Positions 39,484-48,577 of a DNA stretch of 48,655 nt are shown here, piece after piece. Within the stretch, counting starts at the first letter, position 1, and each line of letters opens with the position of its first letter. Location: NCBI GenBank assembly GCA_024639145.1, contig JAHEIZ010000018.1, positions 1 through 48,655 on the forward strand, written 5' to 3'. The notes beneath the pieces are model-generated. The model was not told the DNA's origin. It made no database searches and was given only the letters and a program-made list of their open reading frames with translations. Source of the DNA: Actinomycetes bacterium (GTDB lineage Bacteria; Actinomycetota; Actinomycetes; S36-B12). A program made the position numbers and the translations under genes.

Positions 39484-39489
39484 ACTCTA
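39484..39489 (-). promoter_or_regulatory. -10 element of the ruvCAB promoter
   Basis: The minus strand reads TAGAGT, directly upstream of the LexA box. The transcription start would fall within the operator, leaving a leader of about 30 nt with GGAGG. Confidence 0.55.
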
Positions 39490-39547
39490 ATGGGGATTCC
39501 AAGGGCAGCCAAGCACTGAGTCGGCGCGGCGGCCGAGGCGCAGCCTT

Positions 39548-40300
39548 CTAGTCGATGGCCGCCATGACCTCGTCGCTGACATCGAAGTTGGCATAGACAT
39601 TCTGGATGTCGTCGCAATCCTCGAGGGCCTCGATCAGGCGGAAGACCTTGCGCGCTCCCTCTTCATCGAGCTCGACGGTCATGGTGGGCATGAATGTGGA
39701 ATCAGCGGATTCATAGTCCATCCCGGCGACCTGGACCGCCGAACGCACGGCTACCAGGTCGGTCGCCTCGGACACGATCTCGAAGGACTCACCGAGGTCA
39801 TTGACCTCTTCGGCGCCTGCATCAAGAACGACCATGAGCAAATCGTCTTCGCTCATCTCAGCTGTCTTCGGCACGATAACTACGCCCTTGCGGGTGAAGA
39901 GGTACGACACCGACCCGGGATCAGCCATCGAACCGCCGTTGCGAGTCATGCCGACGCGCACCTCCCCGGCAGCGCGGTTGCGGTTGTCCGTCAGGCACTC
40001 GATGAGCACGGCGACCCCATTGGGGCCATAGCCCTCGTACATGATCGTCTGCCAGTCGGCTCCGCCGGTCTCGGCCCCCGACCCTCGCTTGACCGCACGC
40101 TCGATGTTGTCAGCGGGAACCGAACTCTTCTTCGCCTTCTGAATGGCGTCATAGAGAGTCGGGTTGCCGGCGGGATCTGCGCCGCCCGTGCGTGCGGCCA
40201 CCTCGATGTTCTTGATCATGCGTGCGAAGAGCTTGCCCCGCTTGGCATCGATGACGGCCTTCTTATGCTTGGTCGTCGCCCATTTGGAATGCCCGCTCAT
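39548..40300 (-). CDS. yebC: YebC/PmpR-family protein (TACO1-like)
   Basis: A 250-residue YebC protein. The family was named as transcription regulators, and more recent work ties it to relief of ribosome stalling. It opens [22 protein letters not shown], the family's signature, with [15 protein letters not shown] and [14 protein letters not shown] next and acidic second and third domains (about 80-250). The stop is 99 bp from ruvC; that gap holds the LexA box and promoter. Its ATG overlaps the pdxT stop by 4 nt. Confidence 0.95.
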   Translation of the reverse strand: MSGHSKWATTKHKKAVIDAKRGKLFARMIKNIEVAARTGGADPAGNPTLYDAIQKAKKSSVPADNIERAVKRGSGAETGGADWQTIMYEGYGPNGVAVLIECLTDNRNRAAGEVRVGMTRNGGSMADPGSVSYLFTRKGVVIVPKTAEMSEDDLLMVVLDAGAEEVNDLGESFEIVSEATDLVAVRSAVQVAGMDYESADSTFMPTMTVELDEEGARKVFRLIEALEDCDDIQNVYANFDVSDEVMAAID

Positions 40301-40905
40301 GCTGCCTGCCTCACCATCTCGACAAAGTACTGATGAACCCGGGTGTCCCCGGTGAGCTCGGGATGAAAACTCGTCGCGATCAGATTTCGGTCTCGAACCG
40401 CCACGATCCTACCGTTCGCGGTTCCCGCCCCGACGCGCCCGAGTACCTCGACTTTCGGGCCGATCTCCTCGACCCATGGCGCGCGGATGAAGATCCCCGG
40501 GAACGGCCCACCGTCGATACCCACCAGATCGATTCCGCCTTCGAAGGAGTCCACCTGTCGGCCGAAGGCGTTGCGCCTTACCGTCATGTCGATACCGCCG
40601 ATGGTCTCTTGGTCCGGACGACCGTCCAGGATGCGGTCTGCCAGAAGAATCATCCCCGCGCAGGAGCCATATATCGGAACCCCCTCCGACGCTGCAGCAC
40701 GCAAGGGCTCCATGAGTCCGTCGATGACGGCAAGCTTGGAGATCGTGGTCGATTCACCGCCAGGAAGGACGATTCCCGTCACCTTGGCGATATCTGCGGT
40801 CTGACGGATCGGCATGGCTTGTGCACCCGCCGCCTCGAGAAGCGAGATGTGCTCGCGTACGGCACCTTGAATGGCCAGCACGCCGATCATCGGCGCGGAG
40901 GTCAC
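40297..40905 (-). CDS. pdxT: Pyridoxal 5'-phosphate synthase glutaminase subunit PdxT
   Basis: Supplies ammonia from glutamine to PdxS. It has 202 residues, class I glutaminase. GGEST is at 49-53, the nucleophile C82 in YGSCAGM, and H180/E182 in FHPEL complete the triad. Start is GTG at 40905 overlapping the pdxS stop (GTGA); an ATG five codons in (MIGVLAIQG) is a close alternative. Coupled to both neighbours. Confidence 0.97.
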   Translation of the reverse strand: MTSAPMIGVLAIQGAVREHISLLEAAGAQAMPIRQTADIAKVTGIVLPGGESTTISKLAVIDGLMEPLRAAASEGVPIYGSCAGMILLADRILDGRPDQETIGGIDMTVRRNAFGRQVDSFEGGIDLVGIDGGPFPGIFIRAPWVEEIGPKVEVLGRVGAGTANGRIVAVRDRNLIATSFHPELTGDTRVHQYFVEMVRQAA

Positions 40906-41819
40906 CAGCCTCGATCCTCCAGGCGGTGGTGAACGGGAATGTCAGCGACATTGATGCCGACCATGGCTTCGCCCAGGCCCCGAGAAACGTCAGCGATAAC
41001 AGACGGATCGTTGTAGTGACGTGTGGCGCGCACGATTGCCTCGGCGCGCTTGAGCGCATCAGCGGGACTTGCCGCACCCGAGCCGCTCTTGAAGATTCCG
41101 GAGCCGACGAATACTCCGTCAGCGCCCAGCTGCATCATCATGGCCGCATCAGCAGGTGTGGCGATTCCGCCAGCAGTGAAAAGCACGACCGGAAGGGCAC
41201 GCTTCCTGGCGACCTCGGCGACGAGCGCATAAGGAGCCTGAAGTTCCTTTGCGGCGACATAGAGCTCGTCCTCGGCCATGGAGGACAGCCGATTGATCTC
41301 GGCTCGTATGGTGCGCATATGGGTGACGGCGTTGGACACGTCACCAGTACCGGCCTCGCCCTTGGAGCGGATCATCGCCGCACCCTCATTGATGCGACGA
41401 AGGGCTTCGCCGAGATTCGTGGCACCGCAGACGAAGGGCACGGTGAACTGCCACTTGTCGATGTGGTTGGCGTAATCAGCAGGAGTCAGTACCTCAGACT
41501 CATCGATGTAGTCGACGCCCAGGGACTGGATGACCTGCGCTTCGACGAAATGACCGATGCGGGCCTTGGCCATGACCGGGATCGATACCTCGTTGATGAT
41601 GCCCTCGATCATGTCGGGATCCGACATGCGCGACACGCCACCTTGGGCACGAATGTCTGCGGGAACTCGCTCGAGGGCCATGACAGCTACGGCGCCTGCG
41701 TCCTCGGCAATGCGGGCCTGCTCGGGTGTGACGACGTCCATGATGACGCCACCCTTGAGCATCTCGGCCATGCCGCGCTTCACGCGGTCGGTACCCACAA
41801 CTGCAGACGCGTCTGACAC
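40902..41819 (-). CDS. pdxS: Pyridoxal 5'-phosphate synthase lyase subunit PdxS
   Basis: Builds PLP from ribose 5-phosphate, glyceraldehyde 3-phosphate and ammonia. It has 305 residues, a TIM barrel that forms a dodecamer. D28 in VIMDV, Schiff-base lysines K85 ([10 protein letters not shown]) and K153 ([11 protein letters not shown]) are present. I start at GTG 41819 because AAGGGG lies 6 nt upstream; the 18-residue longer frame has no site. The C-terminus keeps the family's ending GLGEAMVGI then a short tail. Confidence 0.97.
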   Translation of the reverse strand: MSDASAVVGTDRVKRGMAEMLKGGVIMDVVTPEQARIAEDAGAVAVMALERVPADIRAQGGVSRMSDPDMIEGIINEVSIPVMAKARIGHFVEAQVIQSLGVDYIDESEVLTPADYANHIDKWQFTVPFVCGATNLGEALRRINEGAAMIRSKGEAGTGDVSNAVTHMRTIRAEINRLSSMAEDELYVAAKELQAPYALVAEVARKRALPVVLFTAGGIATPADAAMMMQLGADGVFVGSGIFKSGSGAASPADALKRAEAIVRATRHYNDPSVIADVSRGLGEAMVGINVADIPVHHRLEDRGW

Positions 41820-41882
41820 GTCGAACCCCTTATGACTTGCGACCTCGCAGCAGGCGCTGCGACGGGCCTCCATCGTAGGCCC

Positions 41883-42431
41883 TCAGCGTTCAACCAGCCC
41901 GACGGGCACGGTGTCATCCATCTCCCAGGTCTGCGGCCACGGGGCGTACCCGGCCAGTCGCAGTGCCCGCACAAGGAACTGGCGCCTCACCGCTCGACAG
42001 GCCCGCACCGCATCATTGAGGAACCGTCGACCCAGCTCAACACGTCGGCAGGCGGCATCGAGCTCGGCCAGCAACTCGGTCCCAGATTCCGTATCGCGAA
42101 TCAGCGCGAGTTCCTCTGGCTCCTCGAGGGCAATCACCAGTGCCTGAGTGAGCGCGCTCTCGGCACTAGCCCGAGCAAGATCCCCACGCTCCCCCGCAGT
42201 CCGAGCGGCGTGGGCTGCCTCTGCCACGACTATTGCCGAGGCAGGATCCATGACGCCCGATGTCGCGAGTTCGAGCGCCACCGCTGAACGACGGAGGAGG
42301 AGAGCATCGAGTCCGAGGGCCGAGGTGTCAATACGTTGATGCAACCGATCGAGACGTCCGGCAGTCATGCTCAGATACAGCCCGAAGAGCACGATGACAA
42401 ATGCGATGAGAACAATCCATGGCCACGCCAT
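41883..42431 (-). CDS. LemA-like membrane-anchored protein, function unknown
   Basis: A 182-residue protein with one N-terminal helix (about 4-21) and then a helical, coiled-coil-like domain. RLDRLHQRIDTSALGLDALL (26-45) resembles the start of LemA domains, but the match is weak. The C-terminus (WPQTWEMDDTVPVGLVER) is soluble. Start overlaps the pimA stop (TAATG), so translation is coupled to PIM synthesis. A gene of this type between pimA and pdxS occurs in other actinobacteria (from memory). No catalytic residues are apparent. Confidence 0.65.
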   Translation of the reverse strand: MAWPWIVLIAFVIVLFGLYLSMTAGRLDRLHQRIDTSALGLDALLLRRSAVALELATSGVMDPASAIVVAEAAHAARTAGERGDLARASAESALTQALVIALEEPEELALIRDTESGTELLAELDAACRRVELGRRFLNDAVRACRAVRRQFLVRALRLAGYAPWPQTWEMDDTVPVGLVER

Positions 42432-43594
42432 TAGCTGCGTCCCATCAGCCGGCCCACGAGTTGACCGCGAAGGTCCTCGGTCACGTGCTCACCATTGACT
42501 GTCACGCTGTCATAGACCGCCAGCACATCATCGACGACGTGATCCCAGTCGAAGTCCATCACCCGAACGCGACCGGCCTCGACAAGTTCTGCGCGCGCGT
42601 CCGAATTGATCAAGAGATCTACGGCCGCCGCGGCGAGCGCCGCTGAGTCCCCCGTGGGAAAGAGGCGACCAGCGGCACCGTCAGCCAGCACACTCCGAAA
42701 AGCGGGTAGGTCCGATGCCAGGACAGCGGTCGAAGCCGCCATTGCCTCCGCCAGCACGATGCCAAACGACTCGCCACCAGTATGAGGGGCGACGTAGACA
42801 TCCGCGCTGGCGAATGCACGTGCCTTGTCGGCATCGCTCACCCGACCGAGATAAACGACGTTATCGCGCACGGAGGGATCAAGGGAGTCACGCTGTTCCT
42901 CGACATCACCCGGACCAACGATCACCACCTGAACATTCGGCACTCTTTCCACGATCGCAGGGAGAGCGGCAACGAGTACATCGAGACCTTTTCGCGGCTC
43001 GTCCATTCGACCGAGGAAGACCATGCTCGGCCGAGATGAGTCGAATGCCTCGAGTCGCTCATCGGTGACGAAGTCGCTCACCCTGACGCCGTTGGGGATC
43101 AACACTGCGTCACCTCCGAGATGGCCGACGAGGAATCGACGAGCATCCTCGCTGACGGCAATCCGGGCAGTGACCTTCTCCATCGCCGTCTGCGCAATGT
43201 AGAAACTGGCGGATAGCATCCGCGATCGCTCAGACGATGAGTGCCATGTCGCGACGATGGGCCCTCGCCCCACCCAGCAGGCGAGCAGCGAAAGACTCGG
43301 TGCCAACGGCTCGTGCACGTGAAGCACGTCGAAGTTGCCGTCGCGAATCCAGCGGCGAACGCGCCCCGTGGCCTTGACCCCAAAACTCAGCTTGGCAACA
43401 GAGCCGTTGTAGGGCACCGACACAGGATTTCCGCCATCGACGATCCATTCAGGAACGTCATCTGACTCGTCGATTGGAGCTAGAACGCTGACCTCATGGC
43501 CTCGTGCGATCAAGGTCTGAGCGAGATCAGCAACATGGGAACGCACCCCGCCGGGAGCGTCCCAGGCGTACGGGCAGACGAGACCGATCCTCAC
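42431..43594 (-). CDS. pimA: Phosphatidylinositol alpha-mannosyltransferase (PimA-like)
   Basis: GT4-family transferase putting the first mannose of GDP-Man on phosphatidylinositol at the inner membrane face. It has 387 residues. The N-terminal domain has MRIGLVCPYAWDAPGGVRSH with the GGV substrate loop and HVHEPLAPSL. The C-terminal GT domain has FLGRMDEPRKGLDVL and VAPHTGGESFGIVLAEAMA with the E-x7-E pair. It is coupled by 4 nt to the acyltransferase before it. Membership in a pgsA-acyltransferase-pimA set supports the call. Confidence 0.93.
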   Translation of the reverse strand: MRIGLVCPYAWDAPGGVRSHVADLAQTLIARGHEVSVLAPIDESDDVPEWIVDGGNPVSVPYNGSVAKLSFGVKATGRVRRWIRDGNFDVLHVHEPLAPSLSLLACWVGRGPIVATWHSSSERSRMLSASFYIAQTAMEKVTARIAVSEDARRFLVGHLGGDAVLIPNGVRVSDFVTDERLEAFDSSRPSMVFLGRMDEPRKGLDVLVAALPAIVERVPNVQVVIVGPGDVEEQRDSLDPSVRDNVVYLGRVSDADKARAFASADVYVAPHTGGESFGIVLAEAMAASTAVLASDLPAFRSVLADGAAGRLFPTGDSAALAAAAVDLLINSDARAELVEAGRVRVMDFDWDHVVDDVLAVYDSVTVNGEHVTEDLRGQLVGRLMGRS

Positions 43595-44478
43595 AGGTCG
43601 CTCACCCAGACCTTTTGCATCATGTGCCAGTCAGCCGGGTGCTGGCGGATTCCGTCACAGAGGGAATCGGCGAGCCCTTGGCACATCTGTGACAGCCGCT
43701 CCGACTTCTCGCCGCTCGCAGGTATCGGAACGGCCGGGTATACCTGCCCGCGAAGCATCTCTCCGTCGAACCACATTGATACCGGGTGAAGTGCAGCACC
43801 TGTGAGCATCGAGAGCAGGGCGGGGCCGCCGGGTATACGCGCGGTCTCGCCGAACATCTGCACGTCAACTCCGTTGCGTCCGACATCGCGATCACCGAGA
43901 AGCGCGACCAGCCCGCCGCTGTTGAGGGTTCGGGCAAGTTCACGGATGACATCGGGCGAGCCATGGGGTACGACGTTCATGCCGAGTGTGCGTCGATAGT
44001 CCAGAAACTGGGTGAAGACGCCCTCGGGCTTGAGCCGCTCCGCGACGGTCGTGACGCTGCCGTACCGCAAGGCGGCCCACGCACCAGCATGATCCCAGTT
44101 GGCCATGTGGCCGGGAGTCATGATGATTCCGCGCCCTTCACTGATGGCCGCATCCATGACCTCATGACCTTGTAGGTCAAATGTCGACGAGATGCGTGCA
44201 TGGCTCCACGCAGGCAGACGGAACGCCTCATTCCAGTACCTGAGGTAACTGCGCATTCCCTCACGGCTGAGATCACGAAGCTCGTCGGGTGAGAGTTCAG
44301 GCCGCACGCGATGAAGATTGCGCTCGAGTTGTCGCACCGAGGCACCGTCCTTACGCCAGGATCGATCGGCAAGGCGGCGAAAAAGCGCGTCGGAGGCACC
44401 CTCCGGCATTCGCTTGACAGCACGCCAGCCGAGCCCGAATGCCGCCTCGGTTGCCGCATCGACGACTTCGGCCCTCAT
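43591..44478 (-). CDS. PatA-like acyltransferase (PIM / lauroyl-type)
   Basis: Acyltransferase of the LpxL/HtrB superfamily. It has 295 residues. The HxxxxD motif HMANWD is at 124-129, with a later PALLSML-GAALHPVSMWF region typical of the family. By position between pgsA and pimA it matches Rv2611c (PatA), which acylates the first mannose of PIM. I start at ATG 44478 overlapping the pgsA stop (ATGA); the open frame continues far upstream but only antisense-like residues lie there. Confidence 0.9.
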   Translation of the reverse strand: MRAEVVDAATEAAFGLGWRAVKRMPEGASDALFRRLADRSWRKDGASVRQLERNLHRVRPELSPDELRDLSREGMRSYLRYWNEAFRLPAWSHARISSTFDLQGHEVMDAAISEGRGIIMTPGHMANWDHAGAWAALRYGSVTTVAERLKPEGVFTQFLDYRRTLGMNVVPHGSPDVIRELARTLNSGGLVALLGDRDVGRNGVDVQMFGETARIPGGPALLSMLTGAALHPVSMWFDGEMLRGQVYPAVPIPASGEKSERLSQMCQGLADSLCDGIRQHPADWHMMQKVWVSDL

Positions 44479-45077
44479 GAGCGAAGTTGTCCGCGCACGG
44501 TCCAGATTCGCTGGATGACGGTGATCACGCCCAGGACTCCTAGCCCCCACAGAGCAACCGGCAGGACATAGGGAACGCCGAACCCGGTGATGAAAACTGC
44601 GAGCAGCACGACGATCAGACGCTCGGCCCGCTCGGCGATTCCCACATTGGCCGTAGCACCAACAGCCTCTGCCCGTGCCTTGGCATAGGACGTCACCTGG
44701 CCCATGACGAGACAAAGAAGTGCGGCGGCGGTGACACCGATGTCGTCATTGAGTGCCCCCCACAAGACGAGGCCACCAAAGATGGCGCCATCGGCAACGC
44801 GGTCCAAGGTTGCGTCGAGGAAATTCCCCCAGGGTCCGCTTGTACCGCGCATTCGCGCCATAGTCCCGTCGAGTAGGTCACTGAACGCGAAGACGGTGAT
44901 CAGGATCGGCCCGAAAATGAAACGACCTGTCGGGAAGCAGATCAAGGCGGTGGCCACGGCTGCAACGGTTCCGAACACCGTGATGGCATCCGGCGACACA
45001 TGCATGCGAAGCAGCAGACGTGCCGGCGGCTCGAGCACCGCAGTCATCGCCTTACGTGCATTCGGGTTGTTCAGCAT
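44475..45077 (-). CDS. pgsA: Phosphatidylinositol phosphate synthase (CDP-alcohol transferase)
   Basis: Joins CDP-diacylglycerol with inositol phosphate to start PI and PIM lipids. It has 200 residues and about six helices. The CDP-alcohol signature D-x2-DG-x2-AR-x8-G-x3-D-x3-D is exact: D67, D70-G71, A74-R75, G84, D88, D92. The gene is first in pgsA-acyltransferase-pimA-lemA-like. GGGAG lies 5 nt before the ATG and a TAGCAT box 26 nt before it. PI-phosphate rather than phosphatidylglycerol synthase is inferred from this operon. Confidence 0.93.
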   Translation of the reverse strand: MLNNPNARKAMTAVLEPPARLLLRMHVSPDAITVFGTVAAVATALICFPTGRFIFGPILITVFAFSDLLDGTMARMRGTSGPWGNFLDATLDRVADGAIFGGLVLWGALNDDIGVTAAALLCLVMGQVTSYAKARAEAVGATANVGIAERAERLIVVLLAVFITGFGVPYVLPVALWGLGVLGVITVIQRIWTVRGQLRS

Positions 45078-45103
45078 GAATCTCCCAGTCCAGGTGTCCC
45101 CCG

Positions 45104-45109
45104 ATGCTA
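45104..45109 (-). promoter_or_regulatory. -10 element for the PIM / PLP operon
   Basis: The minus strand reads TAGCAT 26 nt before the pgsA ATG, within the 92-bp divergent gap to the EF-G-like gene. No -35 match was found. Confidence 0.45.
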
Positions 45110-45169
45110 TCCACCATGAGGGGACGAGCCCGCTTGCCGCACGCGAAGCAACCGCGAGAGTCTTAGCCC

Positions 45170-45916
45170 GTGAACGACTCTCGCAGTGACCTCAGGACCG
45201 GCCTCGTAGGTGTGGAGGGTGCAGGCGTGCGGACCTTGATCGGCTCGCTCTCAGGCTCGCCTCTACCGGCCCTCGAAGGCGAACGAGTGTGGGAGGACTC
45301 CACGGTTGTTCTCACTGGGTTTCGTCCCGAGAATGCCGATCTCTCAGGTCTCGACCTTGTCGTCCTGGTCGTCTCCGCAGCCCAAGGCGTGCCTGCACAG
45401 CTCGCAGCGACCTGGCAGGCAGCTGCGGAACGAGGCCTGCCTGGCCTGATCGCGGTGACCCACATCGATGATGCCGCGGTCGATCTCGAGGAGATCGCTG
45501 CGATGTGCCGCAGAGTCCTCACCGATGGCGGCGAAATCTTCCTGCCCTGGCTCCCGATCCTCGACGACGACGAGTCTGTCTGCGGCTTCATCAATCTCCT
45601 CAGCGAGGAGATTGTTGAGTGGAGTGATGGAGGCCCGGTCATCCATCAGAGCGAGCAGCGCCACCAGGAGCTCATCGAGGAAGCTCGGTCCGAGCTGTGC
45701 GAATCCATCATGCTGGCCGTCGACGATGACGCACTGTTCACCGCGTACATGGCAGGAGCGCCTGTTGATGGCGAGGTCATCGAGTCACACATGATCGAGC
45801 AGATGAGCCGTGGCCTGAGGCATCCGATCCTTGGCGTTGGCCTGAGACCGCATCTACTCGGAGTCGGGCTCGTGCTCGATACGATCATCGGTGTCGAGCG
45901 CCATCGCCGGCCTTAG
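45170..45916 (+). CDS. Stand-alone degenerate EF-G-like GTPase domain
   Basis: A 248-residue protein that resembles only the G domain of EF-G, most like the EF-G2 (FusA2) paralogue. The P-loop position reads GVEGAGVRT (14-22) with the catalytic Lys and Ser/Thr lost. The switch II DxxG is not recognisable, and NKxD is THID (97-100). The C-terminal part keeps the G' region shape: ALFTAYMAGAPVDGEVIESH and HPILGVGLRPHLLGVGLVLD match the EF-G LMEKYLEGE...PVLCGSA...GVQPLLD pattern. Domains II-V are absent. GTP hydrolysis is unlikely. The frame opens at GTG after an in-frame stop 6 nt upstream. It overlaps convergent HIT by 4 nt. A decayed remnant or repurposed binder are both possible. Confidence 0.7.
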   Translation: MNDSRSDLRTGLVGVEGAGVRTLIGSLSGSPLPALEGERVWEDSTVVLTGFRPENADLSGLDLVVLVVSAAQGVPAQLAATWQAAAERGLPGLIAVTHIDDAAVDLEEIAAMCRRVLTDGGEIFLPWLPILDDDESVCGFINLLSEEIVEWSDGGPVIHQSEQRHQELIEEARSELCESIMLAVDDDALFTAYMAGAPVDGEVIESHMIEQMSRGLRHPILGVGLRPHLLGVGLVLDTIIGVERHRRP

Positions 45917-46419
45917 TCCCAGGCCTCGGCAATCATCGTTCGGGATTCTCCGAGCAATTGCGGCATCGTCTTCGTTCCCCCGATGACGGGAAGGAAATTC
46001 GTGTCGCCACCCCAACGCGGGACGACATGCTGGTGCAGGTGCGCGGCAATGCCGGCTCCGGCCAGGGATCCCTGATTCATGCCGATGTTGAAACCGTGAG
46101 CTCCCGACACTTCGCGCAGAACTTCCATACTTCGCTTGGTGAACACAGCGAGCTCAGCTGTCTCGTCGTTCCTGAGATCGGTGTAGTCGGCGACATGCCT
46201 GAAGGTGCAGATCAGCATGTGACCGGAGTTGTACGGGTACAGATTCATGATTGCGAAGACCCAGGTGCCGCGAGCCACGATCAGAGACTCGGAATCAGGC
46301 TCTGCAGGCGCGCGGCAGAAGGGGCAGTCGCTACCGGCATCCGTATGCGCCGGTCGGCCCTCTCCCTTCAAATAGGTCATTCGATGCGGGGTCCACAAGC
46401 GGTCCCAGGCCTCGGTCAC
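45913..46419 (-). CDS. HIT-family hydrolase/phosphorylase (Ap4A type)
   Basis: Nucleotide-processing enzyme of the histidine-triad family. It has 168 residues. Catalytic HLHQHV gives H127, H129 and H131 with VPRWGGDTNF after it. CPFC (32-35) and further His/Cys likely bind zinc. Position after thrS and the WGGDTNF ending resemble Rv2613c, a diadenosine tetraphosphate phosphorylase. GTG start, 1 nt after the thrS stop. Confidence 0.92.
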   Translation of the reverse strand: MTEAWDRLWTPHRMTYLKGEGRPAHTDAGSDCPFCRAPAEPDSESLIVARGTWVFAIMNLYPYNSGHMLICTFRHVADYTDLRNDETAELAVFTKRSMEVLREVSGAHGFNIGMNQGSLAGAGIAAHLHQHVVPRWGGDTNFLPVIGGTKTMPQLLGESRTMIAEAWD

Positions 46420-46420
46420 G

Positions 46421-48361
46421 TCAGACCTGAATGCGCGAGTCGACGGAGGCCACGATCTCCGCGATCGCCTCGTCTATCGGAACGCCATTCTTCTGAGTTC
46501 CGTCTCGATACCGGAAGGAGACAGCACCTGCCTGAGCATCCTCATCACCAGCGATCAGCATGTAAGGCACCTTGGACTTCTGTGCGGTGCGGATCTTCTT
46601 CTGCATGCGATCGTCGCTCGAATCCACCTCGACGCGAATGCCCGCCGCGCGGAGTTTTCCCGCTACGTCGTACATGTACTCGTTGTGCGCCTCGGTGATC
46701 GGGATGCCGATGACCTGCACAGGGGCCAGCCAGGGAGGGAACGCCCCGGCATAGTGCTCGAGCAGAACCGCGAAGAACCGCTCAATAGATCCGAAGAGCG
46801 CGCGATGGATCATCACCGGACGCTGGCGAGTGCCGTCAGAAGCCTGGTACTGGAGATCGAAGAGTTCCGGGAGATTGAAATCGACCTGAATGGTCGACAT
46901 CTGCCAAGTACGCCCGATGGCATCCTTCGCCTGCACCGAGATCTTGGGGCCGTAGAAGGCTGCTCCACCTTCGTCCAGCACGAGCTCGAGGCCCTGCTTC
47001 TCGGCTGCGATGCGCAGGGTCTCGGTGGCCTCGGCCCAGATCTCGTCGCTGCCGACAGACTTCTCGGGATCACGCGTCGAGAGTTCGAGATAGAAATCGT
47101 TGAGGCCGTAATCGCGCAGCAGGTCAAGCACGAAGGTGAGCAGGCCATCGAGCTCGGTGGGCATCTGCTCCTTGGTGCAGTAGATGTGCGCATCGTCCTG
47201 GGTGAAGCCGCGCGCACGAGTGAGACCCTGCACGACGCCAGACTTCTCGTAGCGATACACCGTGCCGAACTCGAAGAGACGCAGCGGCAACTCGCGGTAT
47301 GAGCGACCGCGCGCATCGAAGATGAGGTTGTGCATCGGGCAGTTCATCGGCTTGAGGTAGTAGTCGGCGCCCTGCTTGCGCACATTGCCCTCGGCGTCGT
47401 ACTCGGTGTCGAGCTGCATCGGGGGGTACATGCCCTCGGAGTACCAGTTCAGGTGCTGCGACTTCTCGAAGAGCGCGCCCTTGGTGATGTGCGGGGTGTT
47501 GACGAACTCGTAGCCGGCCTCATCGTGGCGCTTGCGCGAGTAGTCCTCCATCACGCGACGGATCACACCGCCCTTGGGATGGAAGACGGCGAGTCCGGAG
47601 CCGATCTCATCGGGGAAGGAGAAGAGGTCGAGCTCAGCACCGAGACGGCGGTGATCGCGACGCTCGGCCTCCTCGAGGAAGGTCAGGTAGGCCTTCAGAT
47701 CTTCCTTCGACGGCCAGGCCGTGCCGTACACGCGTTGCAGCTGCTCGTTCTTCTGGTCACCGAGCCAGTAGGCCGCAGCAGTGCGCATGAGCTTGATGGC
47801 GTTCTGCGGGATGTAGCGGGTGTCGGGCACGTGCGGGCCGCGGCACAGATCGCCCCAGCAGCGCTCGCCGGTCTTGGCATCGACGTTGTCGTAGATAGTG
47901 AGCTCGGCGCCGCCGACTTCCATGACATCAGCGCCGCCCTCACTGCCGATCAGGCGCAGCTTGAAGGGCTCGCCGGCGAGCTCCGCCACGGCTTCTGCCT
48001 CGTCGACAACGCGACGCGAGAACCGCTGCCCGGCCTTGATGATCGCCACCATGCGCTTCTCGAGTACCTCGAGATCCTCCGGCGTGAAAGGCGTGTCGAC
48101 GGAGAAGTCGTAGTAGAAGCCGTCCTTGATGGGCGGCCCGATGCCGAGCTTGGCGTCAGGGAAGGTGTCCTGGACTGCCTGCGCAAGCACGTGCGCCGTG
48201 GAGTGCCGCAGCACGGCCAGACCCTCGGGGGTATCGACGGTCACCGGCTCGACGACGTCGGAATCCGACACGATCGTCGAGAGGTCCTTCAGCTCGCCAT
48301 TGACGCGGGCCACGACGACGGACTTATCGCCACCCACCCGATCGAACGCGGTCGTGGCCAC
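46421..48361 (-). CDS. thrS: Threonyl-tRNA synthetase
   Basis: Charges tRNA-Thr and edits Ser-tRNA-Thr. It has 646 residues. The N-terminal TGS-like domain (about 1-60) is followed by the editing domain with [12 protein letters not shown] and the CRGPHVP segment. The catalytic core has [27 protein letters not shown] (zinc-binding Cys) and [16 protein letters not shown]-terminal anticodon domain ends [12 protein letters not shown]...FRYRDG. Start is GTG with GGAGAG 2-4 nt upstream. It lies 48 bp downstream of tRNA-Val; no T-box leader. Confidence 0.98.
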   Translation of the reverse strand: MATTAFDRVGGDKSVVVARVNGELKDLSTIVSDSDVVEPVTVDTPEGLAVLRHSTAHVLAQAVQDTFPDAKLGIGPPIKDGFYYDFSVDTPFTPEDLEVLEKRMVAIIKAGQRFSRRVVDEAEAVAELAGEPFKLRLIGSEGGADVMEVGGAELTIYDNVDAKTGERCWGDLCRGPHVPDTRYIPQNAIKLMRTAAAYWLGDQKNEQLQRVYGTAWPSKEDLKAYLTFLEEAERRDHRRLGAELDLFSFPDEIGSGLAVFHPKGGVIRRVMEDYSRKRHDEAGYEFVNTPHITKGALFEKSQHLNWYSEGMYPPMQLDTEYDAEGNVRKQGADYYLKPMNCPMHNLIFDARGRSYRELPLRLFEFGTVYRYEKSGVVQGLTRARGFTQDDAHIYCTKEQMPTELDGLLTFVLDLLRDYGLNDFYLELSTRDPEKSVGSDEIWAEATETLRIAAEKQGLELVLDEGGAAFYGPKISVQAKDAIGRTWQMSTIQVDFNLPELFDLQYQASDGTRQRPVMIHRALFGSIERFFAVLLEHYAGAFPPWLAPVQVIGIPITEAHNEYMYDVAGKLRAAGIRVEVDSSDDRMQKKIRTAQKSKVPYMLIAGDEDAQAGAVSFRYRDGTQKNGVPIDEAIAEIVASVDSRIQV

Positions 48362-48409
48362 ATCTCTCCATTCATCTGGACACCGCAGTTACCCCTGCAT
48401 GTATCTCGG

Positions 48410-48482
<73 letters not shown>

Positions 48483-48493
48483 GAAGCAGCAGG

Positions 48494-48499
48494 ACTCTA
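48494..48499 (-). promoter_or_regulatory. Possible -10 for tRNA-Val
   Basis: The minus strand reads TAGAGT, 11 nt before the tRNA 5' end. The same hexamer is used at the ruvCAB promoter. No -35 match was found. Confidence 0.4.
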
Positions 48500-48545
48500 C
48501 CGCAGTTCAGGCGTCCATCTTTCGGGCGGATCCCCCAAATTCGGC

Positions 48546-48551
48546 TACCGT
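48546..48551 (+). promoter_or_regulatory. Possible -10 for the exported-protein gene
   Basis: TACCGT lies 26 nt before the ATG at 48578. The leader contains AGGAG. Confidence 0.35.
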
Positions 48552-48577
48552 CAGCTACTCACGACCTCAGGAGACAC

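Noticed and set aside
48362-48409. T-box leader for thrS (and for alaS, aspS, hisS)
   Set aside because: The gaps are 48 bp or less; a T-box needs far more.
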